Assembly (NCBI RefSeq): GCF_038069945.1 | Contig: NZ_JBBPEV010000001.1 | Coordinates: 744,001 to 808,000, forward strand | Length of the DNA stretch: 64,000 nt | Source: Aquabacterium sp. A3 | GTDB taxonomy: Bacteria; Pseudomonadota; Gammaproteobacteria; Burkholderiales; Burkholderiaceae_C | Direction: 5' to 3' | Shown: positions 25,036 through 32,672 of the stretch, piece after piece | How positions within the stretch are numbered: the stretch's first letter is position 1 | Layout of the letters: the number at the start of each line of letters is the position of its first letter | Notes under the pieces: model-generated | The model's database searches: none | The model's input: only the letters and a program-made list of their open reading frames with translations | What the model was told of the DNA's origin: nothing | Translations under genes and position numbers: made by a program

Positions 25036-26238
25036 TCAGCCCCCAATCGCTTCAGCAGGGTCAACACGCAGGGCCATGCGGATGGACACCAGGCTCGACA
25101 CCATGCAGATGCCCAGCACGATGAAGAAGCCGAGGATCGAATCACCCGGCGCCAGCAGCACGTACTTGGGGAACATCGGGGCCGCAAAGGTGGCGGCAAT
25201 CTTGCCGACGACAAAGCCGATCACCCCCAGCACCAGCGCCTGCTGCAAGATCATGGCGGCGATGGTGCGGTTGCGTGTGCCGATCAGCTTCAGCACCGCG
25301 ATCTCGCGGATCTTGTCCATGGTCAGCGTGTAAATGATGAAAGCGACAATGGCCGCACTGACCATGGACAGGATGACGAGGAACATGGCAATCTGCTTGG
25401 CCGAGGTGGCAATCATCTTGCCCACCAGGATGCTCTCCATCTGCGCGCGCACATGCACGGTGAAGCGCTTCCAGCGGCGGATGGGCTCGGCCACCTCATC
25501 GGGCGAGGCGCCAGGCTGGATGCGAACCAGCACGGCATTGACCGCGCTGTTGCGGGTCTGCGAGTCGATCACGGCATTGAGCAGGCCGGGGACGTTCGGT
25601 CGGTTGAATGCAGGGTTGGCCTCAGTGCGACGGCGCTGCATCAAGATGGCGTCGTTGTCCTTGAGGAACTGCGCCTCCTGCGCGTCTTTCAAGGGGATGA
25701 AGACCATCGGGTCACCGCTCGATGACACCATGCGCCGGGTCAGGCCCACCACCGTATAGTGGTTGCGGCGAATCTTGAGCACATCGCCCAGTTGCGCGCC
25801 CGCTGCCACATCGGCCACAGCTTCGTAGTGGCTGCGCGTGATCTGGCGCCCGACAATGAGCTGCGGCGGCCAGCCCGGCGTGCCCGGCTCACCGGCCATG
25901 ATGCCGACCACCATGGCACGCACGTCCTGGTCACCCTTGCCGACCTGCATCGTCAGGTAGGAGATGTTGGCGGCCTGCGCCACACCGGGCATGACGCGGA
26001 TGCTGCGCCACAGATCATCGGGAATGCTCGACGATTCAGCATACGGGCCCAACGTGTCTTGCTGCACCACCCACAGGTCAGCGCCGCTGTTGTCGAGCAG
26101 CACCTTGCCATCATCGACCATGCCACGGTAGACACCGGCCATGGTCAGTGTCACACCGATGAGCAGACCCAGCCCGATGCCGGTGAAGACGAACTTGCCC
26201 CAGGCATGCAGGATGTCGCGCCCGGCCAGGCTGATCAT
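25036..26238 (-). CDS. FtsX-type ABC exporter permease, DevC/MacB-like
   Basis: A 400-residue permease: an N-terminal membrane segment (FVFTGIGLGLLIGVTLTMAG), a MacB-type periplasmic domain, and three C-terminal segments around TMDKIREIAVLKLIGTRNRTI, the FtsX-family signature loop. No ATPase domain is fused, so it resembles DevC more than MacB. The start overlaps the HlyD-like stop (ATGA) and the ATPase follows two bases later, so the proteins work as one exporter. Confidence 0.9.
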   Translation of the reverse strand: MISLAGRDILHAWGKFVFTGIGLGLLIGVTLTMAGVYRGMVDDGKVLLDNSGADLWVVQQDTLGPYAESSSIPDDLWRSIRVMPGVAQAANISYLTMQVGKGDQDVRAMVVGIMAGEPGTPGWPPQLIVGRQITRSHYEAVADVAAGAQLGDVLKIRRNHYTVVGLTRRMVSSSGDPMVFIPLKDAQEAQFLKDNDAILMQRRRTEANPAFNRPNVPGLLNAVIDSQTRNSAVNAVLVRIQPGASPDEVAEPIRRWKRFTVHVRAQMESILVGKMIATSAKQIAMFLVILSMVSAAIVAFIIYTLTMDKIREIAVLKLIGTRNRTIAAMILQQALVLGVIGFVVGKIAATFAAPMFPKYVLLAPGDSILGFFIVLGICMVSSLVSIRMALRVDPAEAIGG

Positions 26239-27386
26239 GGCGCCACTCCGCGCAGGCGCTCGACAATGTGAAGTCGGCTGCGCGCTTTCAGCGCCTTCTC
26301 GCTGTAGAGCACCACACGGTCACCGGACTTCAAGCCCTGGATGACTTGGACGCGGCCCTCGAGGTCTGTGCGACCCAGGGTGATGGGGGTGAAGGTGAGA
26401 TCGTCGCCGTCTACCTTCCATACGCCGCGGCGACCTTCTACCGTGTGGATGGCGGCATTGCCTATCACGGGCACGGCAGGCAGCGCCGGCAACCGCACGG
26501 TGATCTCGGCAAGCTCTCCCAGAGGCGGCAGCGGCGATGGTAAGGAGTCGAACACGAGCTTGGCCAAGGTCTCTTCGGTGACCGCGTCGGCACGGGGCTC
26601 GATGCGCAGCACGCGTGCGGCGATGGGCTGACTGCGGCGCGAGCGCAGCATCACTTGCGCGGTCAACCCAGGCGCCAGTCCTTCGGCGCTGATCTGATCG
26701 AAACGCACATCGACCCACACGCTGGCTGGATCGAACACTTCGATCACCGACTGCCCGGCCACCACGGTGGAGCCTGGATCCACCTGGCGCGCCGCGACGA
26801 TGCCAGCCGCCGGTGAGGTGAGTTGCAGGTTGCTGCGCTGGGCCTGCAAGGCCTGCAACTCGGCCTGCAATCGGCGCAGGTCTTCGCGAGTGGCGACCAG
26901 CGCACTGTCGGCGAGCAACAGGTCTTGCTGTTTGCTCGCTACGTACTCTTCGGTGACGGCGCGGGCGGGCAGCAGGTTTTCGTATCGTTGGGCCTGACTT
27001 TGCGCGAAGGCCCGCTTGGCTTCGGCCTGCCGCAGCGCGGCCTGCGCACTCTGAATGGCTGCATGTTGCGCGGTGATGCGATCGTTAAGATCCACAGCGT
27101 CCATCTCCCCCATCACCTGGCCGGCGCGCACCCTGTCCCCGACATGCACGTCGAGTCGCAATAGACGGCCCGCGGCCGTGGGGCCGATCTTGTGCGTGAA
27201 ACGTGCCTGCACAGTGCCGATGCCAGACAAATCGGGCGTGATCGAGCGGTTCTCGACCGTGGTCACGGTGACCGACACCGGGGCCAAGGGGCCCGAGCGC
27301 AGCGCGACGTACCCGAACACCAGCAGCAACGGCAGCACCACGGCAATGACGGCAAGCGTGCGTCGTTGAAGGCGGGGAAACGTCAT
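26235..27386 (-). CDS. HlyD-family adaptor (MacA/DevB-like)
   Basis: A 383-residue adaptor with an N-terminal membrane anchor (LAVIAVVLPLLLVFGYVALR) and a lipoyl half near residue 70 (AAGRLLRLDVHVGDRVRAGQ). A long helical hairpin (AQSQAQRYENLLPARAV) follows, then the second lipoyl half with LTSPAAGIVAARQVDPGSTV and a beta-barrel region. Its start overlaps the tetR stop and its stop overlaps the permease start, each by four bases. It should link the pump to an outer-membrane channel; none is encoded in this operon. Confidence 0.9.
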   Translation of the reverse strand: MTFPRLQRRTLAVIAVVLPLLLVFGYVALRSGPLAPVSVTVTTVENRSITPDLSGIGTVQARFTHKIGPTAAGRLLRLDVHVGDRVRAGQVMGEMDAVDLNDRITAQHAAIQSAQAALRQAEAKRAFAQSQAQRYENLLPARAVTEEYVASKQQDLLLADSALVATREDLRRLQAELQALQAQRSNLQLTSPAAGIVAARQVDPGSTVVAGQSVIEVFDPASVWVDVRFDQISAEGLAPGLTAQVMLRSRRSQPIAARVLRIEPRADAVTEETLAKLVFDSLPSPLPPLGELAEITVRLPALPAVPVIGNAAIHTVEGRRGVWKVDGDDLTFTPITLGRTDLEGRVQVIQGLKSGDRVVLYSEKALKARSRLHIVERLRGVAP

Positions 27387-27985
27387 CGCACACCTCCGAT
27401 GCCGCGACGGTAAATGACCCAGACCTCCGGGGCGTCGTCCCGCAGTCGCGCCACATCACCGGCGATGAGAGACTGCATCACCAAGCCTTGGATGGTGCCA
27501 ATAAACAGCACGGCTGCCGCATCGACGTCCAGGCGGGCATCAATCTCTCCCGCCGCCTGACCTTGCGTCAGGATCAGTTGCAGCCGTTCACGGTACTGCC
27601 GAACAAGCTTCTGGACCATCTTTTTAGGCAGCGTGTCGCCCTGGTGCTGCAACTCGCCGAACAGCATTCGTGGCACACCAGGGTGTTCGGCCACAAAGCC
27701 GATGTGGGCAATGAACATGGCCTCCAGGGCAGCCAGCGGCGACGCGCAGCCTAGCGTCGCCTGGTCGATGCGTGCCAGAAGGCGCTCGGCCACCCAGCCC
27801 ATCACCGCTTCCAGGATGGCTGCCTTGGTCGGGAAATGCTTGAACAGTGCCCCCTGCGTGACGCCCATATGCTGGGCGATGCGGGTGGTGGTGATGTCGC
27901 TGGGGTTGTGCTGCGCGGCCAACTGCACCACCGCCTCGACCGTGGCGGCGCGGCGCTCGTCTGCGGGCAGGTGTTTGGAGTTCAT
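27383..27985 (-). CDS. TetR-family transcriptional repressor
   Basis: A 200-residue regulator with an N-terminal TetR helix-turn-helix (ITTTRIAQHMGVTQGALFKH, then FPTKAAILEAV) and a ligand-binding C-terminal half with no recognisable specificity. It is the first gene of the exporter operon it presumably represses. An imperfect palindrome (GATAGT-N8-ACCATC) lies seven bases upstream of its start, overlapping the predicted promoter, which fits autoregulation. The inducer is probably a substrate of the exporter. Confidence 0.92.
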   Translation of the reverse strand: MNSKHLPADERRAATVEAVVQLAAQHNPSDITTTRIAQHMGVTQGALFKHFPTKAAILEAVMGWVAERLLARIDQATLGCASPLAALEAMFIAHIGFVAEHPGVPRMLFGELQHQGDTLPKKMVQKLVRQYRERLQLILTQGQAAGEIDARLDVDAAAVLFIGTIQGLVMQSLIAGDVARLRDDAPEVWVIYRRGIGGVR

Positions 27986-27991
27986 GTCAAA

Positions 27992-28011
27992 GATAGTGAG
28001 TTATTACCATC
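27992..28011. promoter_or_regulatory. Candidate TetR operator
   Basis: GATAGT-N8-ACCATC is a 20-base imperfect palindrome (five of six positions per arm) directly upstream of the tetR start and downstream of the predicted -10. Position and symmetry fit an autoregulatory TetR operator. Confidence 0.45.
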
Positions 28012-28038
28012 TTAACGAACACCATCGCCGTGCGTCAA
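28010..28038 (-). promoter_or_regulatory. Candidate promoter of the tetR-exporter operon
   Basis: On the minus strand TTGACG (28038-28033) and TTAAGA (28015-28010) are spaced by 17 bases, resembling a sigma-70 promoter with a good -35 and a weak -10. The proposed operator lies just downstream. Confidence 0.35.
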
Positions 28039-28406
28039 GGTCGAGGCCACAGACACATGACGGTCACGGGATCCCCTGATGGTGGCTGCGGCGGAAAACT
28101 GACCCAAGTTCTTGATCAGGAATCCCTCTGGAGTGAGTTCGCTCAATGAGCGGTGCCGCCTTTGAAACCAAAACATCTGGCCGGTGTGATGAAGCCGAAT
28201 GACTTTAGAGAGGGCATGGTCAGTCGATGCCTTTTAGGGCCAGCAATGGGATGGAGTAAAGCGCTGCTTGCTGACCGGGGGTGGTGCTGATGTCAGCAGT
28301 GACCCCGATGTCGGTCATTTCCGCTGCCGCGGGTGCGTTTACTCAATGACCGCATGCTGACGCTCCCGTGAATTCCGCCTGAAACAGTGACCGGCAGCAA
28401 TCGCTG
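28039..28406. other. Gene-free patch left of the insertion sequence
   Basis: These 368 bases have no credible ORF and look less GC-rich than their neighbours. GGCGGAAAACTGACCC (around 28093) resembles the terminal repeats of some IS21-family elements, so the stretch may be a decayed mobile element. No complete inverted-repeat pair was found. Confidence 0.35.
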
Positions 28407-28485
28407 GAGGCTGTGTGAAAACTCGTTGATTCGCTGAGACCTGGCCCATCGCTTGCGTGCACCCTGACCCATATGGAGGTCAGGT

Positions 28486-29934
28486 ATGCCCAGATTCATC
28501 GAGGGACAAGACAGGCACCAAGTTACCTTGCTGCCTGAGTGCTTGGACGACTTCATTGCAGAAGACAACACGGTGCGGATCGTGGATGTCTTCATCGGTG
28601 AGTTGGACCTGGTGGCCATGGGCTTCGACGGTGCGAATCCGGCGGCAACAGGGCGGCCCTCGTATCACCCGGCGATGAAGTTGAAGCTGTACCTGTATGG
28701 CTATCTGAACCGCATCCAGTCCAGTCGCCGGCTGGAGCGTGAGTGCCAGCGTAACGTCGAGTTGATGTGGCTGATCGGCAGGCTGGCCCCTGACTTCAAG
28801 ACCATTGCGGACTTCCGCCGCGAGAACGGCAAAGGCATTCGCAACGTCTGTCGCCGCTTCGTGACGCTTTGCCGTGAGTTGAAGCTGTTCACCGAAGCCG
28901 CAGTCGCCATCGACGGCAGCAAGTTCAAGGCCGTCAACAACCGCGAGCGCAACTACACGCCTGGCAAGATTGAGCGTCGCGAGCGGGAGTTGGAGGAGAG
29001 CATCCAGCGCTATCTCGAGGCTCTGGATACGGCAGACCGAACCCAGCCCGTTGAAGTGCAGGCCAAGACCGAGCGGCTGCAAGGCAAGATCCAGAAGATG
29101 CGCCAGCGTCTGCAGGAGCTGCAGGCGATGAAGGCTCAGTTGGAGACCCTGCCAGACCGGCAACTATCCCAGACGGATCCCGATGCACGCGCTATGACCA
29201 CGTATAGCGCGAAGGGCACCGCCCTGGTGGGCTACAACGTGCAGGCCGCCGTCGATACAAAGAACCACCTGATCGTTGCTCACGAAGTGACGAACAACGG
29301 AAATGATCGGGCGCAGTTGAGTGTCATGGCCTTGGCCGCACGCGAGGCGATGGGCAAACGCAAGATGAAGGCCATAGCCGATCGCGGCTACTACAGCGGC
29401 CTGGGGCTGAAGGCTTGCGAGGATGCTGGCATCGCGGCGATTGTTCCTAAACCCATGACATCCAATGCCAGAGCGGAGGGGCGGTTCGATAAAACAGACT
29501 TCGTCTATATCGCGCATGCCGACGAGTACCAATGCCCTGCCGGGGAAAGAGCCATTCACAGGTTCAGCCGAGAGGAAGCGGGCCTCCAGATTCACATCTA
29601 TTGGTCCAGCGCCTGCCCAACCTGTCCCATGAAGACGCAGTGCACGACGAGTGATTACCGGCGTATCCGGCGTTGGGAGCATGAAAGCGTGATGGACGCG
29701 GTGCAGCAGCGATTGGACCAAATGCCAACGGCCATGACGGTACGCAAGCGCACCGTCGAGCACGTCTTCGGCACGCTCAAGCACTGGATGGGCTGGACCC
29801 ATTTCCTGACGCGAGGGATGCAGCACGTTGAGACGGAGATGAACCTCAGCGTGCTCGCGTACAACTTCAAGTGCGTCCTCAGCATTCTTGGCTTTGAGAG
29901 GGCCCAAAAGGCGATGAGGCTGCTTGGGGCGTAA
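28486..29934 (+). CDS. IS1182-family transposase
   Basis: A 482-residue DDE transposase of the IS1182/DUF772 group. The N-terminal region has GRPSYHPAMKLKLYLYGYLN and SRRLERECQRNVELMWLIG. The catalytic core has VAIDGSKFKAVNNRERN, a coiled-coil insert (about residues 160-225), then VAHEVTNNGNDR, IADRGYYSG and the C-terminal VEHVFGTLKHWMG. The frame is intact from start to stop, so it may be active. The start at 28486 lies 79 bases inside the left end. Confidence 0.9.
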   Translation: MPRFIEGQDRHQVTLLPECLDDFIAEDNTVRIVDVFIGELDLVAMGFDGANPAATGRPSYHPAMKLKLYLYGYLNRIQSSRRLERECQRNVELMWLIGRLAPDFKTIADFRRENGKGIRNVCRRFVTLCRELKLFTEAAVAIDGSKFKAVNNRERNYTPGKIERRERELEESIQRYLEALDTADRTQPVEVQAKTERLQGKIQKMRQRLQELQAMKAQLETLPDRQLSQTDPDARAMTTYSAKGTALVGYNVQAAVDTKNHLIVAHEVTNNGNDRAQLSVMALAAREAMGKRKMKAIADRGYYSGLGLKACEDAGIAAIVPKPMTSNARAEGRFDKTDFVYIAHADEYQCPAGERAIHRFSREEAGLQIHIYWSSACPTCPMKTQCTTSDYRRIRRWEHESVMDAVQQRLDQMPTAMTVRKRTVEHVFGTLKHWMGWTHFLTRGMQHVETEMNLSVLAYNFKCVLSILGFERAQKAMRLLGA

Positions 29935-30002
29935 AGCCCATTTGCCGCTGGGCAGCGCATGCCGATCTACGACGGGCTCCAAACGTTCCTGAGAGGCTCG
30001 GA

Positions 30003-30033
30003 GGCCTCAGTATGGCCTCAGTATGGCCTCAGT
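30003..30033. repeat. 11-base tandem repeat in the IS 3' end
   Basis: The unit GGCCTCAGTAT occurs twice in full and a third time truncated to GGCCTCAGT, between the transposase stop and the right inverted repeat. The arrangement suggests replication slippage. Confidence 0.8.
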
Positions 30034-30104
30034 TGAATTGAGCTTGGTCTAAACCTGATGCCGGGTTCACGTGTCTGGCATCTGAAGCGTTATCACACAG
30101 CCTC

Positions 30105-30242
30105 GCTGCAACGCAGTCACCCCAACGCTCGACCTCAACTCACACTTGCGGCGCCCAGAAAAACACCATCCCCTCTGGCAGCGACATCGCCTCGATCAAT
30201 ACGGCGCTGCGCCATTGAGTCCGCACGGGCGAGCCAACCCCG
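30105..30242. other. Gene-free spacer between the IS and norR
   Basis: These 138 bases contain no supported gene or clear terminator for the converging norR transcript. Confidence 0.3.
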
Positions 30243-31835
30243 TCACTTCACCCCCAGCCGCTTGGCCAACTTGTGCAGGTTGCTCGCGTCGATGCCCAGC
30301 CAGCGGGCCGCTTCGGCCCAGTTGCCACCTGCGGCCTGCAAGGACTGGCGCACCAGGGCGCGCTCAAACTGCGTCACCTGCTCGCGCAAGCCCGCCATGT
30401 CCGGCCCGGCAACGCCCTCGCCCCATGAAGGCGCCGCATCGCCCGCGCTCACCAGGTCAGCTTGCCCCAGCCGTGCCCCCGGTGTCTCATCCAGATCCAG
30501 CAAGTCTTCGGTCAAGGTCACAATGTCGCGCCGGTTCACGCCCCGGCTCAGCAGCTTGAGCGCGGCGCGGCCCATCACGTGCTCCAACTCGCGCACGTTG
30601 CCCGGCCAGCCGTAGCGCAGCAAGGCCGCTTCCGCGCCGCTATCCAGCCGCAGGCTGCGCATGCTCAGCCGCGCGCGGTTGACCTCCAGAAAGTGCCCCG
30701 CCAGCAGCAGCACATCGTCGCCGCGCTCGCGCAGAGGCGGCACGTGCACGGGGTAGACCGACAGACGGTGGTACAGGTCGGCGCGGAAACCGCCATGGCT
30801 CACCGCGTCTTTCAAGGCGCGGTTGGTGGCGGCCACCACGCGCACGTCCACCTTCACGGGTTTGTCGGCTCCCAGGCGCTGTACCTCGCCGTTTTGCAAG
30901 GTGCGCAGCAACTTGGCCTGGATGCTCAGCGGCAGCTCGCCCACCTCGTCCAGGAAGATGGTGCCGCCACGCGCCGCCTCGAAGCGCCCGGCCCGGTCAA
31001 TGGTCGCGCCCGAGAACGCACCGCGCACGTGGCCAAACAACTCGCTCTCGGCCAGCGACTCGGGCAGCGCCGCGCAATTGACGTGCACCATCGGCCCCTT
31101 GGCCCGCGCCGAGCACTCGTGCACGCGCTGCGCGAACAGCTCCTTGCCCGTGCCCGTCTCGCCCATCAGCAGCACCGGCAGGTCAGACTGCGCCACCACG
31201 TCCACCTCGTGCAACACCCGCAGCAGGGCCGCGCTGTGGCCGATGATGCCCGTGCGCACGCCGGGCATGGGCGCATCCGAGGCCCCCGATGCGGTCACCC
31301 TCGCCTGGCGCAGCACCTGCACCTCCTGCTCCAGCAGGCTCACCCTCACGGCCGCGCCCACCCAGGGCAGGCAGGCGCGCAAGGCCTCTCGGGCTTCGTC
31401 ATCGAAGGTGCCGGGCTGCAAGGCGTCGAGCGTGAGCGCGCCCCAGCGCCGGCCGTCGATGTGCACGCTCGCGCCCATGCAGTCGTGCACGGGCAGCGGG
31501 TGGCCGGCCATGCCTTCGACCAGGCCGTCGTAGGGGTCGGGCAAGGTGCTGGCGTGCTCGAAGTGCACCACCTCGCGGCTGAGCAGGATGGTCGACAGCC
31601 GCGGGTGCTGCGCCACCTCGAAGGCCCGGCCCAAGGCCTCGCGGCTGAGCCCCTCGGCGGCCACCGGGCGAAGCGCTTCGTCCTCTTCCTGCAGCAGCAC
31701 CACGGCCTCGCAACCAAAGCGCGCCTTGAGCTGCCCCACCAGCCTTTGCAGCCGCACCGCGCGCGGCAGGCTCACCGTCAGGTCGGCCAGGGCCATGTGA
31801 TCGATCAGGGTGTTTTCAACCTTTTGCACGGTCAT
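30243..31835 (-). CDS. norR: NorR, NO-responsive sigma-54 activator
   Basis: A 530-residue enhancer-binding protein. Residues ~20-165 are a GAF domain, the NO-sensing non-haem iron domain in NorR. The AAA+ domain has Walker A GETGTGKE (225-232) and the sigma-54 contact loop as GAFSGA (272-277), a Ser variant of GAFTGA. Walker B is GGTIFLDEVGELP. The C-terminus is a Fis-type helix-turn-helix (NWAEAARWLGIDASNLHKLA). It is divergent from ric-norB, with a NorR-type box and a sigma-54 promoter in the gap, so it should activate those genes when NO is present. Confidence 0.96.
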   Translation of the reverse strand: MTVQKVENTLIDHMALADLTVSLPRAVRLQRLVGQLKARFGCEAVVLLQEEDEALRPVAAEGLSREALGRAFEVAQHPRLSTILLSREVVHFEHASTLPDPYDGLVEGMAGHPLPVHDCMGASVHIDGRRWGALTLDALQPGTFDDEAREALRACLPWVGAAVRVSLLEQEVQVLRQARVTASGASDAPMPGVRTGIIGHSAALLRVLHEVDVVAQSDLPVLLMGETGTGKELFAQRVHECSARAKGPMVHVNCAALPESLAESELFGHVRGAFSGATIDRAGRFEAARGGTIFLDEVGELPLSIQAKLLRTLQNGEVQRLGADKPVKVDVRVVAATNRALKDAVSHGGFRADLYHRLSVYPVHVPPLRERGDDVLLLAGHFLEVNRARLSMRSLRLDSGAEAALLRYGWPGNVRELEHVMGRAALKLLSRGVNRRDIVTLTEDLLDLDETPGARLGQADLVSAGDAAPSWGEGVAGPDMAGLREQVTQFERALVRQSLQAAGGNWAEAARWLGIDASNLHKLAKRLGVK

Positions 31836-31852
31836 TCATACCCAAAAAAATT

Positions 31853-31867
31853 GGGTTTATTTTACCC
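31853..31867. promoter_or_regulatory. NorR binding site (GGGT-N7-ACCC)
   Basis: GGGT-TTATTTT-ACCC is a perfect inverted repeat that contains the GGT-N7-ACC core described for NorR. It lies about 40 bases upstream of the proposed sigma-54 -24 element. Only one full copy was found, whereas NorR-controlled promoters often have three. Confidence 0.7.
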
Positions 31868-31907
31868 TCATATTTTGCAAGTGCTTGATTTGCAAGGCGC
31901 CATGGGC

Positions 31908-31922
31908 TGGTCTGCGGTTTGC
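31908..31922 (+). promoter_or_regulatory. Sigma-54 promoter for ric-norB
   Basis: TGGTCT-N5-TTGC keeps the invariant GG (-24) and GC (-12) with correct spacing against TGGCAC-N5-TTGC. It points at ric, whose ATG is 52 bases downstream, and stands next to a NorR box and the norR gene. Confidence 0.65.
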
Positions 31923-31973
31923 GATGTCACAGGCAAGTCCAACCTGGTCCCCCACTTTCAAAAGGAGCCCACC

Positions 31974-32627
31974 ATGAGCCACGCCGAACAATCCCTGGGC
32001 CTGCTGGCCCGCACCATCCCCGGCGCCACCCGCGTCTTCCACGCCCACCACCTCGACTTTTGCTGCGGTGGCAAGCAAACCCTGCAGACCGCCGCCGACA
32101 AGGCTGGCCTGGACGCATCGCAAATCGCGGCCCAGCTCGACGCCTTGCAAGACGGCGCCGACGAGGTCGTGGACTGGACGGAAGCCGCCACGCCCGACCT
32201 GGTCGATCACATCCTGGCGCGCTACCACGCCCGCCACCGCGAGCAACTGCCCGAGCTGATCCGCCTGGCCCGCCGCGTCGAGCACGTGCACGGCGACCGC
32301 CCCGAGTGCCCGCTGGGCCTGGCGGACCACCTCGAGACCATGCAGCAGGAGCTGGAAAGCCACATGCAGAAGGAAGAGATGGTGCTCTTTCCGATCTACA
32401 AGCGCGGCATGGGCAACCCGAGCCTGCCACCCGTGCACGTGATGCGCATGGAGCACGACCACCACGGCGAAGAGCTCGCCAAGCTCGAAGCGCTGACCAA
32501 CGGCATCACCCTGCCTCGCGGCGCCTGCAACACCTGGCGCGCGCTCTACCTGGGCCTGCAGACCCTGCGCGAGGACCTGATGGCCCACATCCACCTTGAA
32601 AACAACGTGCTGTTCGAACGCGCCTGA
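31974..32627 (+). CDS. ytfE: Iron-sulfur cluster repair protein, RIC/YtfE/ScdA family
   Basis: A 217-residue di-iron protein that repairs Fe-S clusters damaged by NO. The N-terminal ScdA domain carries the double cysteine in HHLDFCCGGKQTLQTAADKA. The hemerythrin-like domain shows repeated His/Glu ligands: VEHVHGD, ESHMQKEEMVLFP, MRMEHDHHGEEL and HIHLENNVLFE. The start at 31974 has AAAAGGAG eight bases upstream; the frame is open far upstream across norR but that part is antisense. It is the first gene of the NorR-controlled operon, 45 bases before norB. Confidence 0.94.
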   Translation: MSHAEQSLGLLARTIPGATRVFHAHHLDFCCGGKQTLQTAADKAGLDASQIAAQLDALQDGADEVVDWTEAATPDLVDHILARYHARHREQLPELIRLARRVEHVHGDRPECPLGLADHLETMQQELESHMQKEEMVLFPIYKRGMGNPSLPPVHVMRMEHDHHGEELAKLEALTNGITLPRGACNTWRALYLGLQTLREDLMAHIHLENNVLFERA

Positions 32628-32672
32628 GCGCGTGGCCGCACCCATCCCACCCATCCATCAGAAAGAAGCAAC

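Larger units (their letters stand above)
28407..30104 (+). mobile_element. Complete IS1182-type insertion sequence
   Basis: The element is about 1698 bases. The left end reads GAGGCTGTGTGAAAAC and the reverse complement of the right end reads GAGGCTGTGTGATAAC, giving inverted repeats with one mismatch over 16 bases. GCTG directly flanks both ends (28403-28406 and 30105-30108), a plausible 4-base target duplication. One intact transposase fills the interior. It sits between the tetR-exporter operon and the 3' end of norR and interrupts no recognisable gene. Confidence 0.85.

Noticed and set aside
31881..31896. AAGTGC-N5-TTGC as a sigma-54 promoter
   Set aside because: The essential GG at -24 is missing; the site at 31908-31922 is better.
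31885..31898. TTGAT-like FNR half-site between norR and ric
   Set aside because: Only one arm matches; the opposite arm (GCAAGG) does not.
30462..31973. Long N-terminal extension of the ric ORF across norR
   Set aside because: The 504 extra codons are antisense to norR. The true start at 31974 has a strong ribosome site and matches the RIC family.
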